A DNA stretch of 64,000 nt from Fibrobacter succinogenes (GCA_902800345.1 CADCDO010000005.1:62001-126000), one strand, 5' to 3'. Shown: positions 17,394 to 26,886, counted from the stretch's first letter. A program made the numbers and translations. Notes: generated by a model from the letters alone, not told the origin.

Positions 17394-17606
17394 CTATTCT
17401 GCCGGGAGAATTATCTCGATGTGATTGGTGCTGACGTTCAAGAAATGCGTGCGGAACAAGTCCTTTTCGTTCCTATCGCAAACGCGCACTTGAGTCACCG
17501 CGATAAAGTCCTTGTTTTCACGGATGTAGTCCGTGAGGCGTTCGTCACGCAACGTGTCGATTTCACCCGTAATGACAAAATTGTCTGTCCACATTTTAAC
17601 TAGCAT
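17394..17606 (-). CDS. Small conserved protein, DUF6812-like
   Basis: About 70 residues of a compact beta-rich pattern: MWTDNFVITGEIDTLRDERL, DFIAVTQVRV, and FLNVSTNHIEIILP. This resembles a family of small proteins (DUF6812, from memory) with no known function. The start is uncertain: ATG 17606 is used here, but a TTG at 17621 or the later ATG before WTDN are also possible, and AAGGG lies just before the chosen ATG. The gene stands alone between repeat DNA and the LOG gene. No partner or regulator is visible. Confidence 0.55.
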   Translation of the reverse strand: MLVKMWTDNFVITGEIDTLRDERLTDYIRENKDFIAVTQVRVCDRNEKDLFRTHFLNVSTNHIEIILPAE

Positions 17607-17721
17607 ACCCTTAATATACAAATGTTATTCCAAGTAAGATGATAAAAACTTTACTTTTTTATCCGCAAATGCATTTTATCGTATATTATTCAATAAATGT
17701 GCGAACAAAAAGAGGTTTATT

Positions 17722-18564
17722 ATGGCACCGAAGAAAATCCACCCGGCACCGGGACAAATGGCATACCACAACGCCGAATTCATGGACAGCGATGCAGCAC
17801 GCCCCATCCGATTCCTTTCTGAATTTTTTGCACCTGCGCAAGTTTTTGAGCAAGAGGATATCAGGAATACCATCGTATTCTTCGGTTCGGCACGCACGCT
17901 CCCGCCTGACGAAATCAAGAAACGTCGCAAGAACTGCAAAAACAAGGCCGAACTTGCAAGGCTGGACCGTTTGTCCAAAGTAGCGGATTCCTACAACGGC
18001 GCACGCGAACTCGCCGCAAAGCTCGGCAAGTGGATCAACAAGCGCCACCAGGGTTACGCTATCATGACTGGCGGCGGTCCGGGCATCATGGAAGCGGGTA
18101 ACCGCGGTGCCTCCGACGTCGGCACGCCTTCGATTGGCCTGAACATCAAGTTGCCTTTCGAACAACATTGCAATCCGTATCTGGACGATGCACTCAACCT
18201 CCAGTTCCGCTATTTCTTTATCCGTAAGTACTGGTTCTTGCGCATGGCCCGCGCGCTTGTCATTTTCCCCGGCGGATTCGGCACGCTCGACGAAGCCTTC
18301 GAGATGCTCACGCTTATCCAGACAGACAAGTACGCCCAGCAGATGCCGGTCGTTATATTCGATTCCAAATTCTGGAAACAGGCGCTCAACTGGGAATTCT
18401 TCGCGGAAACGGGAATGATCAACAAAGAAGACCTCAAGCTCTTCAAGTTCTGCGACACGGTCGATGAGGCATACGACTTCATCACGTCCAGGCTCGAAGA
18501 ACAGAGCGAAGAAAAGGTTACATTCGCTCGCAGTCACGCCGAAAACGAAGAAAAGAAGAAATAG
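17722..18564 (+). CDS. LOG-family nucleotide hydrolase (TIGR00730)
   Basis: A 280-residue Rossmann-fold protein. IVFFGSAR opens the domain, GGGPGIMEAGNRGA and PGGFGTLDEAFEML are the two signature motifs of LOG phosphoribohydrolases, with the Arg/Glu site present. The family removes ribose-5-phosphate from nucleoside monophosphates, best known for cytokinin-type nucleotides; in bacteria the true substrate is often unclear. An extension of about 50 residues precedes the domain. ATG 17722 has AGAGG upstream, and TATATT occurs about 45 bases before the start. A strong terminator follows, so it is likely monocistronic. Confidence 0.85.
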   Translation: MAPKKIHPAPGQMAYHNAEFMDSDAARPIRFLSEFFAPAQVFEQEDIRNTIVFFGSARTLPPDEIKKRRKNCKNKAELARLDRLSKVADSYNGARELAAKLGKWINKRHQGYAIMTGGGPGIMEAGNRGASDVGTPSIGLNIKLPFEQHCNPYLDDALNLQFRYFFIRKYWFLRMARALVIFPGGFGTLDEAFEMLTLIQTDKYAQQMPVVIFDSKFWKQALNWEFFAETGMINKEDLKLFKFCDTVDEAYDFITSRLEEQSEEKVTFARSHAENEEKKK

Positions 18565-18648
18565 TCTAGATGGCCCATAACGTCGCCATCCCGGCATAAC
18601 CAACCCCAAACATGTTTAAATACAAGCTAGGGTTGCCACTCTTTATCG

Positions 18649-18677
18649 CCCCGCACTCCCTTGCGGGGTGTTTTTTT
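18649..18677 (+). terminator. Intrinsic terminator after the LOG gene
   Basis: CCCCGCA (18649-18655) pairs with TGCGGGG (18662-18668), followed by a run of T. The run ends only 14 bases before the ATG of the kinase gene. Confidence 0.85.
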
Positions 18678-18691
18678 CTTAAATTTTTTAC

Positions 18692-19798
18692 ATGTTCTGG
18701 AACAATTTGGCAGAAATGATGGACAGGGTTTCGCGCAACTTGGCGCTACGTCCGAACTATACCATGGCGGAATACCAGCGGTGGTTCGACCATAACCCCG
18801 ACTTCAAGCACAACGGCAACGCAGAACGCATCGAGCTCATCGAGCCGCTTTCGCTCACGGGCACGAACCAGCTATACCGCGCCAAGCTCTGGATTGAACA
18901 CCCGCGCGACGAAAAACGCTACGACGAAAAAGAAATCGTCGTGAAAATCTGCAAGTACTGGGCCCCGCCCGGCAAGAACCGCCTGCACCGCCTGAACATG
19001 CTCCTGAGTGCGTTCCAGGACGAGATCCGCATCAACAACCTCATCCGTGCGACAAACATCGAGGGTGTGGTGCAGACTTTTGGCGGCGGGATTGCAGGCC
19101 GCCACCCCTACCTCAAGCTGGAGTTCATCAAGGGCTGTTCCCTCGACAGGGTCATCAAGCCCAAGCTCACCGACGAAGAACTGGTCAAGCGAGTTGCCCA
19201 AATGGCCTACCTCGCGAACACCATCAGCCAGCTCCATTACTACCAGATTGTCCACAAGGACATCAAGCCCAAGAACTTGCTCCTGTGCCAAAACCCGGCG
19301 CACAAGAACAACCACAAGATTTTGCTTTGCGACTTCGGCTACGCCCAGGCGAAAATGCGCGAGACCGTCACCGAAGGCGGTGGACTTGCATCGCCCAGCT
19401 ACTGCGCCCCCGAACTCGCCCAGTCCAGCGAAAACATCACCTACGCGGTCGATTACTTCAGCTTTGGCGCCGTCATGCACGAATACTTGACAGGCGTGAA
19501 GCTTTACCCCAAGGCAAAAGAAATCTACACCGAGGAAGGCCGCCTGATTACCAAGCGCTACATGGAATACATCGAGACTGGCCGCGAGAACGTGTTCAAC
19601 GACGAACGATTCCCCGAAATCCACGACTGGATCGATGCCCTCACCACGTTCGACGCCACCGAACGCATGAAAAAGTGCCCGAACCTGTTCGCCCTCGCCC
19701 ACAAGCTCCGCGAAGAGGTCAACGCCCTCGGATACCGCGACGTGAACACCGACTTTTTGTGGAACCAGCTGAACGAGTACGGCAAACGCACATTTTAG
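18692..19798 (+). CDS. Eukaryotic-type Ser/Thr protein kinase
   Basis: A 368-residue cytoplasmic kinase without membrane segments. Key sites are Lys85 in EIVVKICK, the catalytic loop HKDIKPKNLL (Asp190, Asn195), CDFG (Asp214) and the APE motif at 239-241. All residues needed for phosphotransfer are present. The Gly-rich loop is poorly conserved (LSLTGTNQLYRAK). The next gene encodes a membrane protein 47 bases downstream, which may be its target or partner, but that is only context. The start lies directly after the LOG terminator with no ribosome binding site, so it may be leaderless or depend on a promoter inside the terminator. Confidence 0.85.
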   Translation: MFWNNLAEMMDRVSRNLALRPNYTMAEYQRWFDHNPDFKHNGNAERIELIEPLSLTGTNQLYRAKLWIEHPRDEKRYDEKEIVVKICKYWAPPGKNRLHRLNMLLSAFQDEIRINNLIRATNIEGVVQTFGGGIAGRHPYLKLEFIKGCSLDRVIKPKLTDEELVKRVAQMAYLANTISQLHYYQIVHKDIKPKNLLLCQNPAHKNNHKILLCDFGYAQAKMRETVTEGGGLASPSYCAPELAQSSENITYAVDYFSFGAVMHEYLTGVKLYPKAKEIYTEEGRLITKRYMEYIETGRENVFNDERFPEIHDWIDALTTFDATERMKKCPNLFALAHKLREEVNALGYRDVNTDFLWNQLNEYGKRTF

Positions 19799-19808
19799 CG
19801 TTGTCGGA

Positions 19809-19838
19809 TTGGCATTCTACTAGTGATTTGGTTATATT
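19809..19838 (+). promoter_or_regulatory. Promoter TTGGCA-N18-TATATT, leaderless, with inverted repeat
   Basis: TTGGCA (19809-19814) and TATATT (19833-19838) are 18 bases apart and the ATG at 19846 is 7 bases beyond. An inverted repeat ACTAGTGA (19819-19826) / TCACTAGT (19838-19845) spans the spacer up to the start codon and could be an operator. Confidence 0.55.
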
Positions 19839-19845
19839 CACTAGT

Positions 19846-21327
19846 ATGAAGAAAATATTGAGCATACTCCTAAAACCATTCAAAGTGTTTAAAGTACACC
19901 ACTACTTGACGCTTATCGCGCTTGTAGCCATCGGAATATTCAATTTCGAGACGACCCTCAATCCGACAATCCAACAGTTGCGGCAAGAAAAAGACATCTA
20001 CGAGTCGTTCGACAAGTGGTGGAACGAGGAACGCGCCCAGGAGTTCAAGAACGTGGGACTCACGCCCGACGACAAGCTCAAAAAACAGGAATATGAGCTT
20101 TACAAGGAACGCTACCATGTCGAAAACCCTACGCCAATCGTCGAAGAGCGCGTCGAAGAAATGAAGGTTGAATTCCTGGACTGGTGGGAAAACCAGGGCG
20201 GAAAGGAACAGTACGCTGCGCAGCACGGCAATTTCCCAACCGACAAGCAATACGAGGCGGAACTCAACAAATGGATTCTGAATTATACAGACAAGTTCAT
20301 CCGCTATAAATGGGCCTACGTTCCCAAGCGTGGAAATACGGAAAGCCTGCTCACTTGCGGTCTCCTGTTCCCGAGCGCATGGTCCTTCATTTTCTTCGTC
20401 ATTGTTTTCATGTTCGCCCTCATGCAGCTCGAAAAGCGATGGAATACGTTGTATGTCTATGCCTACGCTATCGTAATCACAATCATCAGCGGGTTCTTTG
20501 TCGGGCTGCTCGTAGATACATCGTTCTTCAACCAGTTCGCTACGCAACGATACATGGGCGTAAGCCTGATGCTCTGCTTCTTGTTGGGAGCAAACACGTT
20601 CGACAGGGAGAAAGACAGCATACCGTCTTACGTTTGCAAAATTTCGGAAGCATGCCTTGTCGTCAGCATGGCAATCGACTGGTTCCTGAACCCCGGAATT
20701 TTCAACGCGGTCGCCGCCGAATCGCCAATATTCTTTGCGCTAGGCGGACTTGCAGGCTATTACATGCCGCACCGTTCCGAAGAAAGCACAGTGAGTGTCG
20801 CATCCCGTGAAAACGTAGAAACGACGACTCCGGGTGAACGCACTCGCAAAATGATCAACAACGGCCTCGAAGCCTCGAACAACGGCGAAAACGAAAACGC
20901 AGCACGGCTACTGCAATACGGGTTGACGGCTCTCATGAACGAAGATCCCATCAATGTCCAGGACGTAAAAGACTACGTGAACAAAATTGCCGGGAGCTAT
21001 GCCGAAATTCCAAGTACCCAATGGCTGGAATGGGGTGCCATAGCCAAGCAAAAGGATATTCCAGAGGCAGCAATCGTACTCCTCGAAAAAGGTGCGGCCA
21101 AGGAAAAGGATGCAGGGTTCCTCCGTAAAGCGCACTTCGACATCGGCGAGCTCCGCATACAGACAAAGTTTGACGTCAATGTCGCCATGGATCACTTGAA
21201 CAAAGTCATCAAGGAAAACGATAGCGACAAGCTCGCCGAAGAGGCCAAGAAACTTATGGAGACAGGCAAGGACATTTTAGCGCAAATGGCCTTCGCCCCC
21301 TCCCAAAAGTTCAAGGTGATGAATTGA
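19846..21327 (+). CDS. Rhomboid-like membrane protein with helical C-terminal domain
   Basis: A 493-residue protein. Residues about 20-35 form one membrane helix, 36-155 a charged external or cytoplasmic domain, about 160-310 five or six helices, and 330-493 a helical, TPR-like domain. The membrane core resembles rhomboids: LLFPSAWSFIFFVIVFMFALMQLEKRW where the family has its H-x-x-N/LE-x-x-W segment, GVSLMLCFLLGA where the GxSG Ser lies, and FFALGGLAGYY where the family usually has A-H-x-x-G. The catalytic His is Leu, so a protease role is unlikely. The resemblance is by eye and moderate. It follows the kinase gene and has its own leaderless promoter. Confidence 0.5.
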   Translation: MKKILSILLKPFKVFKVHHYLTLIALVAIGIFNFETTLNPTIQQLRQEKDIYESFDKWWNEERAQEFKNVGLTPDDKLKKQEYELYKERYHVENPTPIVEERVEEMKVEFLDWWENQGGKEQYAAQHGNFPTDKQYEAELNKWILNYTDKFIRYKWAYVPKRGNTESLLTCGLLFPSAWSFIFFVIVFMFALMQLEKRWNTLYVYAYAIVITIISGFFVGLLVDTSFFNQFATQRYMGVSLMLCFLLGANTFDREKDSIPSYVCKISEACLVVSMAIDWFLNPGIFNAVAAESPIFFALGGLAGYYMPHRSEESTVSVASRENVETTTPGERTRKMINNGLEASNNGENENAARLLQYGLTALMNEDPINVQDVKDYVNKIAGSYAEIPSTQWLEWGAIAKQKDIPEAAIVLLEKGAAKEKDAGFLRKAHFDIGELRIQTKFDVNVAMDHLNKVIKENDSDKLAEEAKKLMETGKDILAQMAFAPSQKFKVMN

Positions 21328-21336
21328 GTTTTTGCC

Positions 21337-23238
21337 TTACGGCGATATTCTGAAATGTTCCACCAAGCCACGCCTTGACTTAATCCGGACAACAAACGAA
21401 GTCCCGTAGGCATGCTCCCCGAGATTCAGCCGGTACGATGTTCCCGTGAACGTCGTAGCTGCAATCACGCGTCCCTGCAAATCAAAAACATGCACGGTTT
21501 CGAAATCCTGCTCTGGGCAGTCAATCAGAAGGGTCTTACCTTCAACCACAACATGGAAACCGGAATTTCTTATAGAAATTTGTTTTTTGAGCGTTCCCAT
21601 GGAACTTGACGAAGATTCCGAAGAACTCGACTCAACAGTTTTACCGCTTGATGAAACTAGGAAAATTTTACATTCGTCCGTGGAGACATCTGGACTCAGC
21701 GAAAAACACACGTTCGTGTCCGCTTCCATAATATTGAACAAGCCCTTAAGCACCGTATCACCCGCCCACGAAAGAACTGGCGAAAGTTTCGTCACGTTCT
21801 GCATTCCTGGAAACGGGTCATCCTTCAGCTTTACGCTATCCCCATAAGATCTGTACATCCAATTACCCGCTTCAACAATATCCACACGTTGATGAGCCGG
21901 AAAACTATTCAACTTATCCGAGCTCCATTGAAGTAAATCGTAATCAATATGCCACACAAGCATTCCATGATACGGAAGCCCAATATCCCACTTGACTTTC
22001 TGGCGGTTTTCAAAAATATACCATTCATTTTCGTTCACTTTAACAAAATAGGCGACGTTGTTTGTTCCTAGTGGCGGGAGAATTTTCACCGGTTTTCCTT
22101 CTTCTATCGGCGTATATTCAAGCCAACCCATAAAGTTTCTCTCAAATGCGCTATAATTGGGAGGCGTTTTCAATGAATCCCAAGTGTTGGCCACACCATC
22201 CCCCATCACATCCCAGTAAAGTGTTCCCGGAGCCGGATAGGAAGCGTCTCTGTAATCTACAGAAGGATCCTTATACGCACAATAATGGTCTTTTAGTCCC
22301 ATCGTATGGCTGAATTCGTGAATCAGAGTAGAATAGTAATTGTAACCTTGACATGACAAGAAACCATTTTGAAATAATTTTCCACCCTTACTCGTAGCAT
22401 TCAATCCTCCAAGAAATTGAAGTCCTTTAATAACTCTAGAACCCAATTCAATCCATCCACCCGTATACAGCACACCATACGCATCGATTATGCCATCGTT
22501 GTCGGAATCATAAAGAGATTCATCAAAAGAAGGGTATTTGTCCAACATCAATTGGACGACCCGCTCTAGAAACCCAAACATACTATCATCTCTTTTCACC
22601 GAATCGCTGTAGCTCACAAAGTACAAGTCAAATTGGGGAACAAAAACGCCCGAAGACTGATCGACAAAATAATCTCGAACAGACCCCAAGTATGGCTTCT
22701 TTCGGTAGTTTTCCTGATTCAGCACTGCATATAATTCTGCAGAATCAAGATTCGTCCCCCCATTCACCTCCACTAAAATTATCGGAAAACGAAGTTTCCC
22801 GTTCGAATGATGGGACTTAGGCAACACAGTAGGCACCCAGGGAGCACGCGCCGGCCGTCGTTTCTCAGGCTCACTGACAGAAGGACCCTGATGCTTTTTC
22901 CAATGAGCCGTAAAAGATTTTTGCCTATCAAGACCTTTCAAAAATTTTTTTTCTTCGCCATCGCGTTTATTTGCATTTCTGGCTTTGAATTTCGAGGGTT
23001 CGCTGTTTTCATCGGCATAGTAATATAGATTACTATCACCTCGAATTACAAGGAACCCGTCATCTGTCTTGGTAACGCTATAGAATTCGTCGCCTAAGTC
23101 CTGTAGCGTAAGCGAATCCCCATCGTTGATAACGACACGCCGCTCATTGGGATTGAACGGAGCCGCAAATAGAAATGAGGCCATCAAGCAACAGACAGCC
23201 AATACAACGAAGTTTGGCGATATATATTTCCCCCCCAT
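21337..23238 (-). CDS. Secreted M6-type metallopeptidase
   Basis: A 633-residue protein with an N-terminal signal peptide (to about residue 25), a prodomain, an M6 (immune inhibitor A-like) catalytic domain and a C-terminal sorting-type beta domain. The zinc site is HEFSHTMGLKDHY with His307, Glu308 and His311. DSDNDGIIDAYG may bind calcium. A Ser-rich linker (SSSESSSSS) leads to the last ~80 residues (VHVFDLQGRVIAATTF...), which resemble T9SS-type sorting domains. It should be an exported protease. AAAGGAGGGG precedes the ATG. Two related peptidases lie at 60105-63393. Its stop lies 9 bases from the plus-strand gene end. Confidence 0.85.
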   Translation of the reverse strand: MGGKYISPNFVVLAVCCLMASFLFAAPFNPNERRVVINDGDSLTLQDLGDEFYSVTKTDDGFLVIRGDSNLYYYADENSEPSKFKARNANKRDGEEKKFLKGLDRQKSFTAHWKKHQGPSVSEPEKRRPARAPWVPTVLPKSHHSNGKLRFPIILVEVNGGTNLDSAELYAVLNQENYRKKPYLGSVRDYFVDQSSGVFVPQFDLYFVSYSDSVKRDDSMFGFLERVVQLMLDKYPSFDESLYDSDNDGIIDAYGVLYTGGWIELGSRVIKGLQFLGGLNATSKGGKLFQNGFLSCQGYNYYSTLIHEFSHTMGLKDHYCAYKDPSVDYRDASYPAPGTLYWDVMGDGVANTWDSLKTPPNYSAFERNFMGWLEYTPIEEGKPVKILPPLGTNNVAYFVKVNENEWYIFENRQKVKWDIGLPYHGMLVWHIDYDLLQWSSDKLNSFPAHQRVDIVEAGNWMYRSYGDSVKLKDDPFPGMQNVTKLSPVLSWAGDTVLKGLFNIMEADTNVCFSLSPDVSTDECKIFLVSSSGKTVESSSSESSSSSMGTLKKQISIRNSGFHVVVEGKTLLIDCPEQDFETVHVFDLQGRVIAATTFTGTSYRLNLGEHAYGTSFVVRIKSRRGLVEHFRISP

Positions 23239-23268
23239 TAAAAACCCCTCCTTTATTTTATTTGTTTT

Positions 23269-25425
23269 TTAACGAAGTATAAATTTTTTCACGGCAAGAC
23301 CTTGGACCTGAACAAGGTAAACGCCTCTCTTGAGCGCACTCAAGTTCATCGTTTCGTTCATGCTCTGCGCTATTTTTTGCATTTGCACATTGCCGCGCAC
23401 ATCAAGAATTTTAACGGACTTGCCAACAGCAACGCGTGGCAAATTGAGCGAAAGCGTATTGTCCACAAGCGACATGCCGAATTTGGCCGTAGCATAAGAT
23501 TTCGGCAATGCAGAACGCGGCGGCTCGATCATCTTCGTCATTTCGTCATAGCGTTCCACAACAGCCATCAAGTACCACGTGCTGTGCGGCAGCCACTGTT
23601 CGTCCCAGCGCCACACCTGCCATGCTTCCTTCAAAGCATCAAAGCCTACAGCGCCAACACCGTCATCAGTCCAGGCTATGCCCGAGCCGTCTTGGTTCTT
23701 GCCGCTAATTCCGTTTGCAATACCGCCTTCAAGCGTCGCATCGTACGTAGATTGCCCATCGTACTTTTGCGGATTCTTGGTTCCTTTACCGTACATCATG
23801 CAAGTCGCATACGGATTCTTGCCCAAAATCCAGTCTAGCTGATCAGTCGCATACTTCTGCACGCTATCGGCAACATTTTCATCCAAAGAGCGGGCTGCAT
23901 ATACCGCAGCAGCAGAAAGGCTTGCGATACGAGCGCTTTCGCCCTGCCACCAGTAATTACTCTCGTTGTCGTGCGGGATAAAGAAGCCGTCCTTGATAGC
24001 GCCCTGAGTCTTGTAAGTCTGGCGGGCATAACCGAACGGATTATCCACCTTGTTCGTAATGGAGACTAGCCATTTGAGATGAGCCTTGACAGCATCCATG
24101 ACCTTACCAAAATGCGGATTGTCGCAGGTGGCACCGATTCTATCTACACAGCCCCAATCAATAAGATCAAAATCGGGATTCTTAGCATCCACGCTAATAG
24201 GCCCTTCAATTTCCGCATAGCGAACAAGCGCAATCAGCGGGAGACCAGCATCGCTTGCATGCCAGAACGGACGCTTTTTATCGTCATCGCTCCAAAAATA
24301 GCCATCTTCGCTCAAACGGCCGATAAGATGTTCTGCACGTTTACGAGCATCAGTCAAATAATCCTTTTTCTGAGTTGCCGCATAAAGTTCCGTTGCCGCC
24401 AAGAGCGCCGTGTAATCGTCGATGATGTTTTCCTTGTGGTCGTCGCAGTACTCGCAGCTGCCACCGATGCTCTGTTTTTTAGACAAATGTTCGTAACCCT
24501 TTTCAGCCGCTTCCAAATACTTGTCACTTGTAAAATCGCCCTTCAGCTTAAGCCTCGCAGCACTGGCAAGGCCAGCAATCGCCATGCCGCCGCCTTCGCG
24601 GAATGCCGTCTGGTAGTCGGCGGATTTTTTACCATCGGAACCCGTGAATGCGCAAATTTCACGTTTGCCCAGAGGCGAGCCCCAGTTATCGAACACGGTC
24701 ATGTAGAAGTAGCCTTCTTCGGCAAGCATACGCACCAAGAAATCCGCACCGTAAGCAGCCTCGTCTGCCGTTTTCGCCTTTGTCGATGTCGAAGAAAGCA
24801 ACTTCGGGATGCGTTCCGATGCAAACGCAAGCGACCAAACAGTCAACGGAATCTGCTGCGGATTCAAGTAGTTCGCATAAGAAAGGTGGCTCAAGTATTT
24901 GCTCACGTCACCGCTGGCATCGTACCAGCCGCCATGCACATCGACCTTTTTGCTGGAATTATAAATGCCCATGCTTTTATCCCAACCTTCGACGGTCGGG
25001 TTGTTCGCACGGTCATCATGAAAGTAATTGAGCACAGACGCAAGTGTATTTTTTTCCAAAGCGTTCTCGCCCACTACAAATTCGCCGGAATTTTGCGGTT
25101 GCCCGTTCTCGGAAACCTGCAAGGTGTATTTCCCCGCCGCAAGCCCGCTCAAATCCGCTACGAAGAACTTGCCGTTGTTCAACCAGTTGTCCGGATTTGT
25201 GCCCGCCGAAAGTTTGCCCGTCTTGACCGCTGAGCCGTTCGACATCACGCTAAATTCAGCACCGTCACTAAGCTGGTCGCTCCGCACGATTACGGAAATC
25301 GGCTGATCGACATCATAACCCACCTGGTTGTAGAAAAACTTGGTTTCAGCAGAAACCGAAGCCGTTCCAAAAAGAACAGCCGCTGCTAAAGGGAATAACG
25401 GCAAAAAATTCTTAGAAAAATACAT
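23269..25425 (-). CDS. Glycoside hydrolase family 9 (endoglucanase-type)
   Basis: A 718-residue secreted enzyme. A signal peptide (about residues 1-26) is followed by an Ig-like cellulase N-terminal domain (about 28-118), the GH9 (alpha/alpha)6 catalytic domain (about 125-640), and a C-terminal sorting-type domain (KILDVRGNVQMQKI ... GVYLVQVQGLAVKKFILR). GGWYDASGDVSKYL carries the two catalytic-base Asp residues (169 and 173), and the WDEQWLPHSTW block near the end of the domain carries the acid Glu. The DASGD form with an inserted Ser is seen in a subset of GH9. The enzyme should cut beta-1,4-glucan outside the cell. AGGA lies very close to the ATG. Its gene is divergent from the aldolase gene. 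Confidence 0.85.
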   Translation of the reverse strand: MYFSKNFLPLFPLAAAVLFGTASVSAETKFFYNQVGYDVDQPISVIVRSDQLSDGAEFSVMSNGSAVKTGKLSAGTNPDNWLNNGKFFVADLSGLAAGKYTLQVSENGQPQNSGEFVVGENALEKNTLASVLNYFHDDRANNPTVEGWDKSMGIYNSSKKVDVHGGWYDASGDVSKYLSHLSYANYLNPQQIPLTVWSLAFASERIPKLLSSTSTKAKTADEAAYGADFLVRMLAEEGYFYMTVFDNWGSPLGKREICAFTGSDGKKSADYQTAFREGGGMAIAGLASAARLKLKGDFTSDKYLEAAEKGYEHLSKKQSIGGSCEYCDDHKENIIDDYTALLAATELYAATQKKDYLTDARKRAEHLIGRLSEDGYFWSDDDKKRPFWHASDAGLPLIALVRYAEIEGPISVDAKNPDFDLIDWGCVDRIGATCDNPHFGKVMDAVKAHLKWLVSITNKVDNPFGYARQTYKTQGAIKDGFFIPHDNESNYWWQGESARIASLSAAAVYAARSLDENVADSVQKYATDQLDWILGKNPYATCMMYGKGTKNPQKYDGQSTYDATLEGGIANGISGKNQDGSGIAWTDDGVGAVGFDALKEAWQVWRWDEQWLPHSTWYLMAVVERYDEMTKMIEPPRSALPKSYATAKFGMSLVDNTLSLNLPRVAVGKSVKILDVRGNVQMQKIAQSMNETMNLSALKRGVYLVQVQGLAVKKFILR

Positions 25426-25942
25426 ATCCTAAAATATATAATCAGATGCCGTTTTCATAAGAAAAATAAGAAAAAAGAGAGAAAAAAGTGGAATGACACG
25501 CTTTTTGATTTACGCAAGATATGCGTAGAATAATCAAACAACCATTCATTCTTTTTTGAGGAAACCGCAAGGGAACAATATTTTTTCACCAATAGGATCC
25601 CTAAACAATGTTACAGACATCAGAGGAAAAGGAAATCTAGCACAGGAGACCGCTTATTTTTTAACAAAACAAGCAAGCAGTCTCGTTTCTACGTTAATTT
25701 TGCGTTAAATACACGATATTTTTACAATCATAAAAAAACTTCCTTGACCGAACAAAAATCAAAAACTATGTTTGCGATGTAATTGAAAAAATGCCCGTCA
25801 ACTTCAGTTGCGCTCACTTCGGCGTTGCTCAGTGCAGGCAGCACAAGCTCTGACGGACACGACATTCCAAAACCAATAACCTTAACCCCAAAGCCGCTTG
25901 CGGCGAGCCCACACCTCAAAGCGAAGCGACCTCATAGCTACT
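25426..25942. other. Gene-free divergent intergenic region
   Basis: No convincing gene is seen. 25504-25538 contains a dyad: TTTGATT, TACGCA, 5 bases, TGCGTA, 4 bases, AATCAAA. 25793-25857 has arms CCGTCA and TGACGG at the ends of a 65-base stretch that could fold. The first 80 bases are A-rich and should hold the promoter of the GH9 gene. Confidence 0.4.
25504..25538. promoter_or_regulatory. Dyad upstream of the GH9 gene
   Basis: The arms TTTGATT-TACGCA and TGCGTA-(4 bases)-AATCAAA surround AGATA. It lies about 80-115 bases upstream of the GH9 start and could be an operator; no known regulator motif is matched. Confidence 0.35.
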
Positions 25943-26884
25943 ATGTACTACGAAACCATTAAAGTCCTCGACTGCACCATCCGCGACGGCGGCCTCGTCA
26001 ACAAGCACGATTTTTCTCTTGAATTCGTGCGTAGATTATACACGCTCCTTTCTGCAGCCGGCATCGACTACATGGAAATGGGTTACAAGAACTCCCCCGA
26101 ACTTTTCGACCCGAAGGAATACGGCCCGTGGAAATTCTGCGACGATGACCTGCTCTGGAAGGTCAAGGACGGCATCGATTCCAAAATCAAGATGGCCGTG
26201 ATGGCCGACGTGGGCCGCGTGAACATGGACGCCGTGAAGCCCGCGAGCGAAAGCCCCTACCAGATGTTCCGCGTGGCAAGCTATGTCAAGAACATCGACA
26301 AGGGCATCAGCATGGTGAACGCCTTCCACGACATGGGCTACGAAACGACGCTCAACATCATGGCCGTGAGCCGCGACCGCGGCCCGGAACTTGACGAAGC
26401 GCTCCACCAAGTCCAAGAAGAATGCAAGGCCGACGTGCTCTACCTCGTCGATAGCTTCGGTGCCTTCTACCAGGAAGACATCGACAAGGAACTCGCCCGC
26501 TACAAAGCCATCGTGAAAAACAAGAAGTTCGGATTCCACGGTCACAACAACCAGCAGCTCGCCTTCTCCAACACTATCCAGGCCATCATCAACCATGTCG
26601 ATTATCTCGACGGTTCCGTGTCCGGCATGGGCCGCGGCGCGGGCAACTGCACCACCGAACTTTTGCTCAGCTTCCTCAAGAATCCGAAGTACGATCTGCG
26701 CCCGGTTCTCGACGCCATCCAGGAACTCTTCCTCCCGCTCAAGGAAAAGTACGAATGGGGCTACATCATCCCGCAGATGATTACCGGCATGCTCAACCGC
26801 CATCCGCAAGACGCCATCGCCGTCCGCAAGACAGAAGACAAGGACAAATATCGCAAATTCTACGAAAGGATGATCAACGATTAA
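25943..26884 (+). CDS. HMGL-like (DRE-TIM) aldolase
   Basis: A 313-residue TIM-barrel protein. VLDCTIRDGGLVNKH gives the Asp and Arg of the active-site start, and GFHGHNNQQLAF gives the metal-binding His-x-His plus Asn. This is the pattern of 4-hydroxy-2-oxovalerate aldolase, HMG-CoA lyase and homocitrate synthase relatives. It lacks the usual C-terminal regulatory or DmpG dimer domain, so the exact substrate is unknown. Such short forms are sometimes found in surface-sugar loci. ATG 25943 is chosen because it matches the natural start of the barrel; no clear ribosome site is visible. It is followed by a relic gene. Confidence 0.75.
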   Translation: MYYETIKVLDCTIRDGGLVNKHDFSLEFVRRLYTLLSAAGIDYMEMGYKNSPELFDPKEYGPWKFCDDDLLWKVKDGIDSKIKMAVMADVGRVNMDAVKPASESPYQMFRVASYVKNIDKGISMVNAFHDMGYETTLNIMAVSRDRGPELDEALHQVQEECKADVLYLVDSFGAFYQEDIDKELARYKAIVKNKKFGFHGHNNQQLAFSNTIQAIINHVDYLDGSVSGMGRGAGNCTTELLLSFLKNPKYDLRPVLDAIQELFLPLKEKYEWGYIIPQMITGMLNRHPQDAIAVRKTEDKDKYRKFYERMIND

Positions 26885-26886
26885 AT

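Noticed and set aside
25728..25919. Small minus-strand frame upstream of the aldolase gene
   Set aside because: No ribosome site and no recognisable pattern; it overlaps a region with folding repeats.
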